Below, one piece after another: positions 6,034-6,481 of a stretch of 6,481 bases of DNA (the first letter of the stretch is position 1; every line of letters begins with the position of its first letter). The position numbers were made by a program, and so were the translations under genes. The notes below the pieces were generated by a model. The model had not been told where the DNA came from and did not search any database. It was given only the letters and a program-made list of their open reading frames with translations. This stretch comes from Patulibacter sp. (lineage in GTDB: Bacteria; Actinomycetota; Thermoleophilia; Solirubrobacterales; Solirubrobacteraceae): contig JALRCL010000936.1 of assembly GCA_023268575.1 (NCBI GenBank), positions 1-6,481 of the forward strand, in the 5' to 3' direction.

Positions 6034-6047
6034 GTGATGTCCGTCAC
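6034..6047. promoter_or_regulatory. Short inverted repeat over the Fur-family start codon
   Basis: GTGA (6034-6037) and TCAC (6044-6047) are perfect inverted half-sites around a 6-bp spacer, placed where transcription should begin. A dimeric regulator could bind here, for example the encoded protein itself. It is shorter than known Fur or Zur boxes and not AT-rich, so chance is a fair alternative. Confidence 0.25.
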
Positions 6048-6481
6048 CAACGCCCCGTCCCCCTGGCGCCTGCGCGCCGAGGAGCGGCTCACCGACGCCG
6101 GCTACCGCCGGGGCGGCGCGCGCACGGCGCTGCTGGACCTCCTCGCCGCCCAGGGTTGCGCGCGGACGGCGCTGGAGATGGAGGACGAGCTGCGTGCGCA
6201 GCAGCGTCCGGTCGGCCGGGCGAGCATCTACCGCGTCCTCGACGAGCTCGAGCAGCTGCGGCTCGTGCAGCGGATCGAGGTCGGCCAGGGGATCGCGCGC
6301 TACGAGCGCCTCGCCCCCGATCACCATCACCACCACCTCGCCTGCGCGGAGTGCGGCGAGCTCGTGCCGTTCACCGACGACGCGCTCGAGCAGGCGATCG
6401 CGCGGCTGAGCGCGAAGGCCGGCTTCGAGGTCACCGGCCACGACGTCGTGCTGCACGGGCGCTGCCCGGCGTGCGCCCGGC
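6037..6481 (+). CDS. Fur-family metal-dependent regulator, 3' end cut by window edge
   Basis: The 148 visible codons give nearly a whole Fur-family repressor, a cytoplasmic dimeric DNA-binding protein that senses a metal ion or peroxide. An N-terminal winged helix spans about residues 10-82, with the recognition segment GRASIYRVLDELEQLRLV (60-77). A dimerisation and metal domain follows: RYE (88-90), five consecutive His (96-100), CAEC (103-106), H135 and CPAC (143-146). C103, C106, C143 and C146 form the structural zinc site. Glu90 sits where E. coli Fur has Glu81 and where many Zur proteins have Cys, which leans towards Fur/PerR-like sensing; the metal cannot be settled from sequence. Starts at 6031 (ATG), 6034 (GTG) and 6037 (ATG) are in frame; 6037 best fits the -10 spacing, with 6034 close behind. 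The gene runs past the right edge, probably for only a few more residues. No metal-transport gene is in view to name its regulon. Confidence 0.93.
   Translation, partial: MSVTNAPSPWRLRAEERLTDAGYRRGGARTALLDLLAAQGCARTALEMEDELRAQQRPVGRASIYRVLDELEQLRLVQRIEVGQGIARYERLAPDHHHHHLACAECGELVPFTDDALEQAIARLSAKAGFEVTGHDVVLHGRCPACAR

Overview
The window is very GC-rich with almost exclusively G or C at third codon positions, which suggests a high-GC actinomycete. Three things point to Actinobacteria in the wide sense, perhaps a Thermoleophilia/Solirubrobacterales-type lineage: the paired ArsA/Get3-like ATPases of the mycobacterial Rv3679/Rv3680 type, a ParA with a KGGVAKTT P-loop, and promoters placed as for leaderless mRNAs. 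The lineage is an inference from protein style, with no marker gene to settle it.

Left part (1-1703, minus strand): a ParA/Soj-like ATPase gene is followed, with a 4-bp ATGA overlap, by ftsZ, which runs off the left edge. This FtsZ has about 96 residues in front of its GTPase core. No parB, parS or other dcw-cluster gene is visible, so the ParA looks like an orphan that may act on division-site placement.

Centre (1704-4026): a 194-bp divergent intergenic region rich in inverted repeats separates the parA-ftsZ pair from a plus-strand two-gene operon, also joined by an ATGA overlap. The operon encodes two ArsA/Get3-family ATPases whose active-site residues are complementary: the first has the signature lysine but no switch I aspartate, the second has the aspartate but no signature lysine. 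Together with ParA they make three consecutive deviant-Walker-A (SIMIBI-class) ATPases.

Right part (4027-6481): a 628-residue protein of unknown function is encoded on the minus strand, convergent with the ATPase pair; both stop codons sit in the arms of one perfect 8-bp stem. Its middle resembles an Apea-like HEPN domain with a degenerate catalytic motif, and it ends in a long acidic tail. Divergent from it, a Fur-family metalloregulator begins about 108 bp away and runs off the right edge, nearly complete.

No RNA genes, mobile elements, CRISPR arrays or long repeats are visible, and no gap between genes exceeds 200 bp. The clearest material for follow-up is the parA-ftsZ coupling, the extended FtsZ N-terminus and the split active site of the Get3-like pair.
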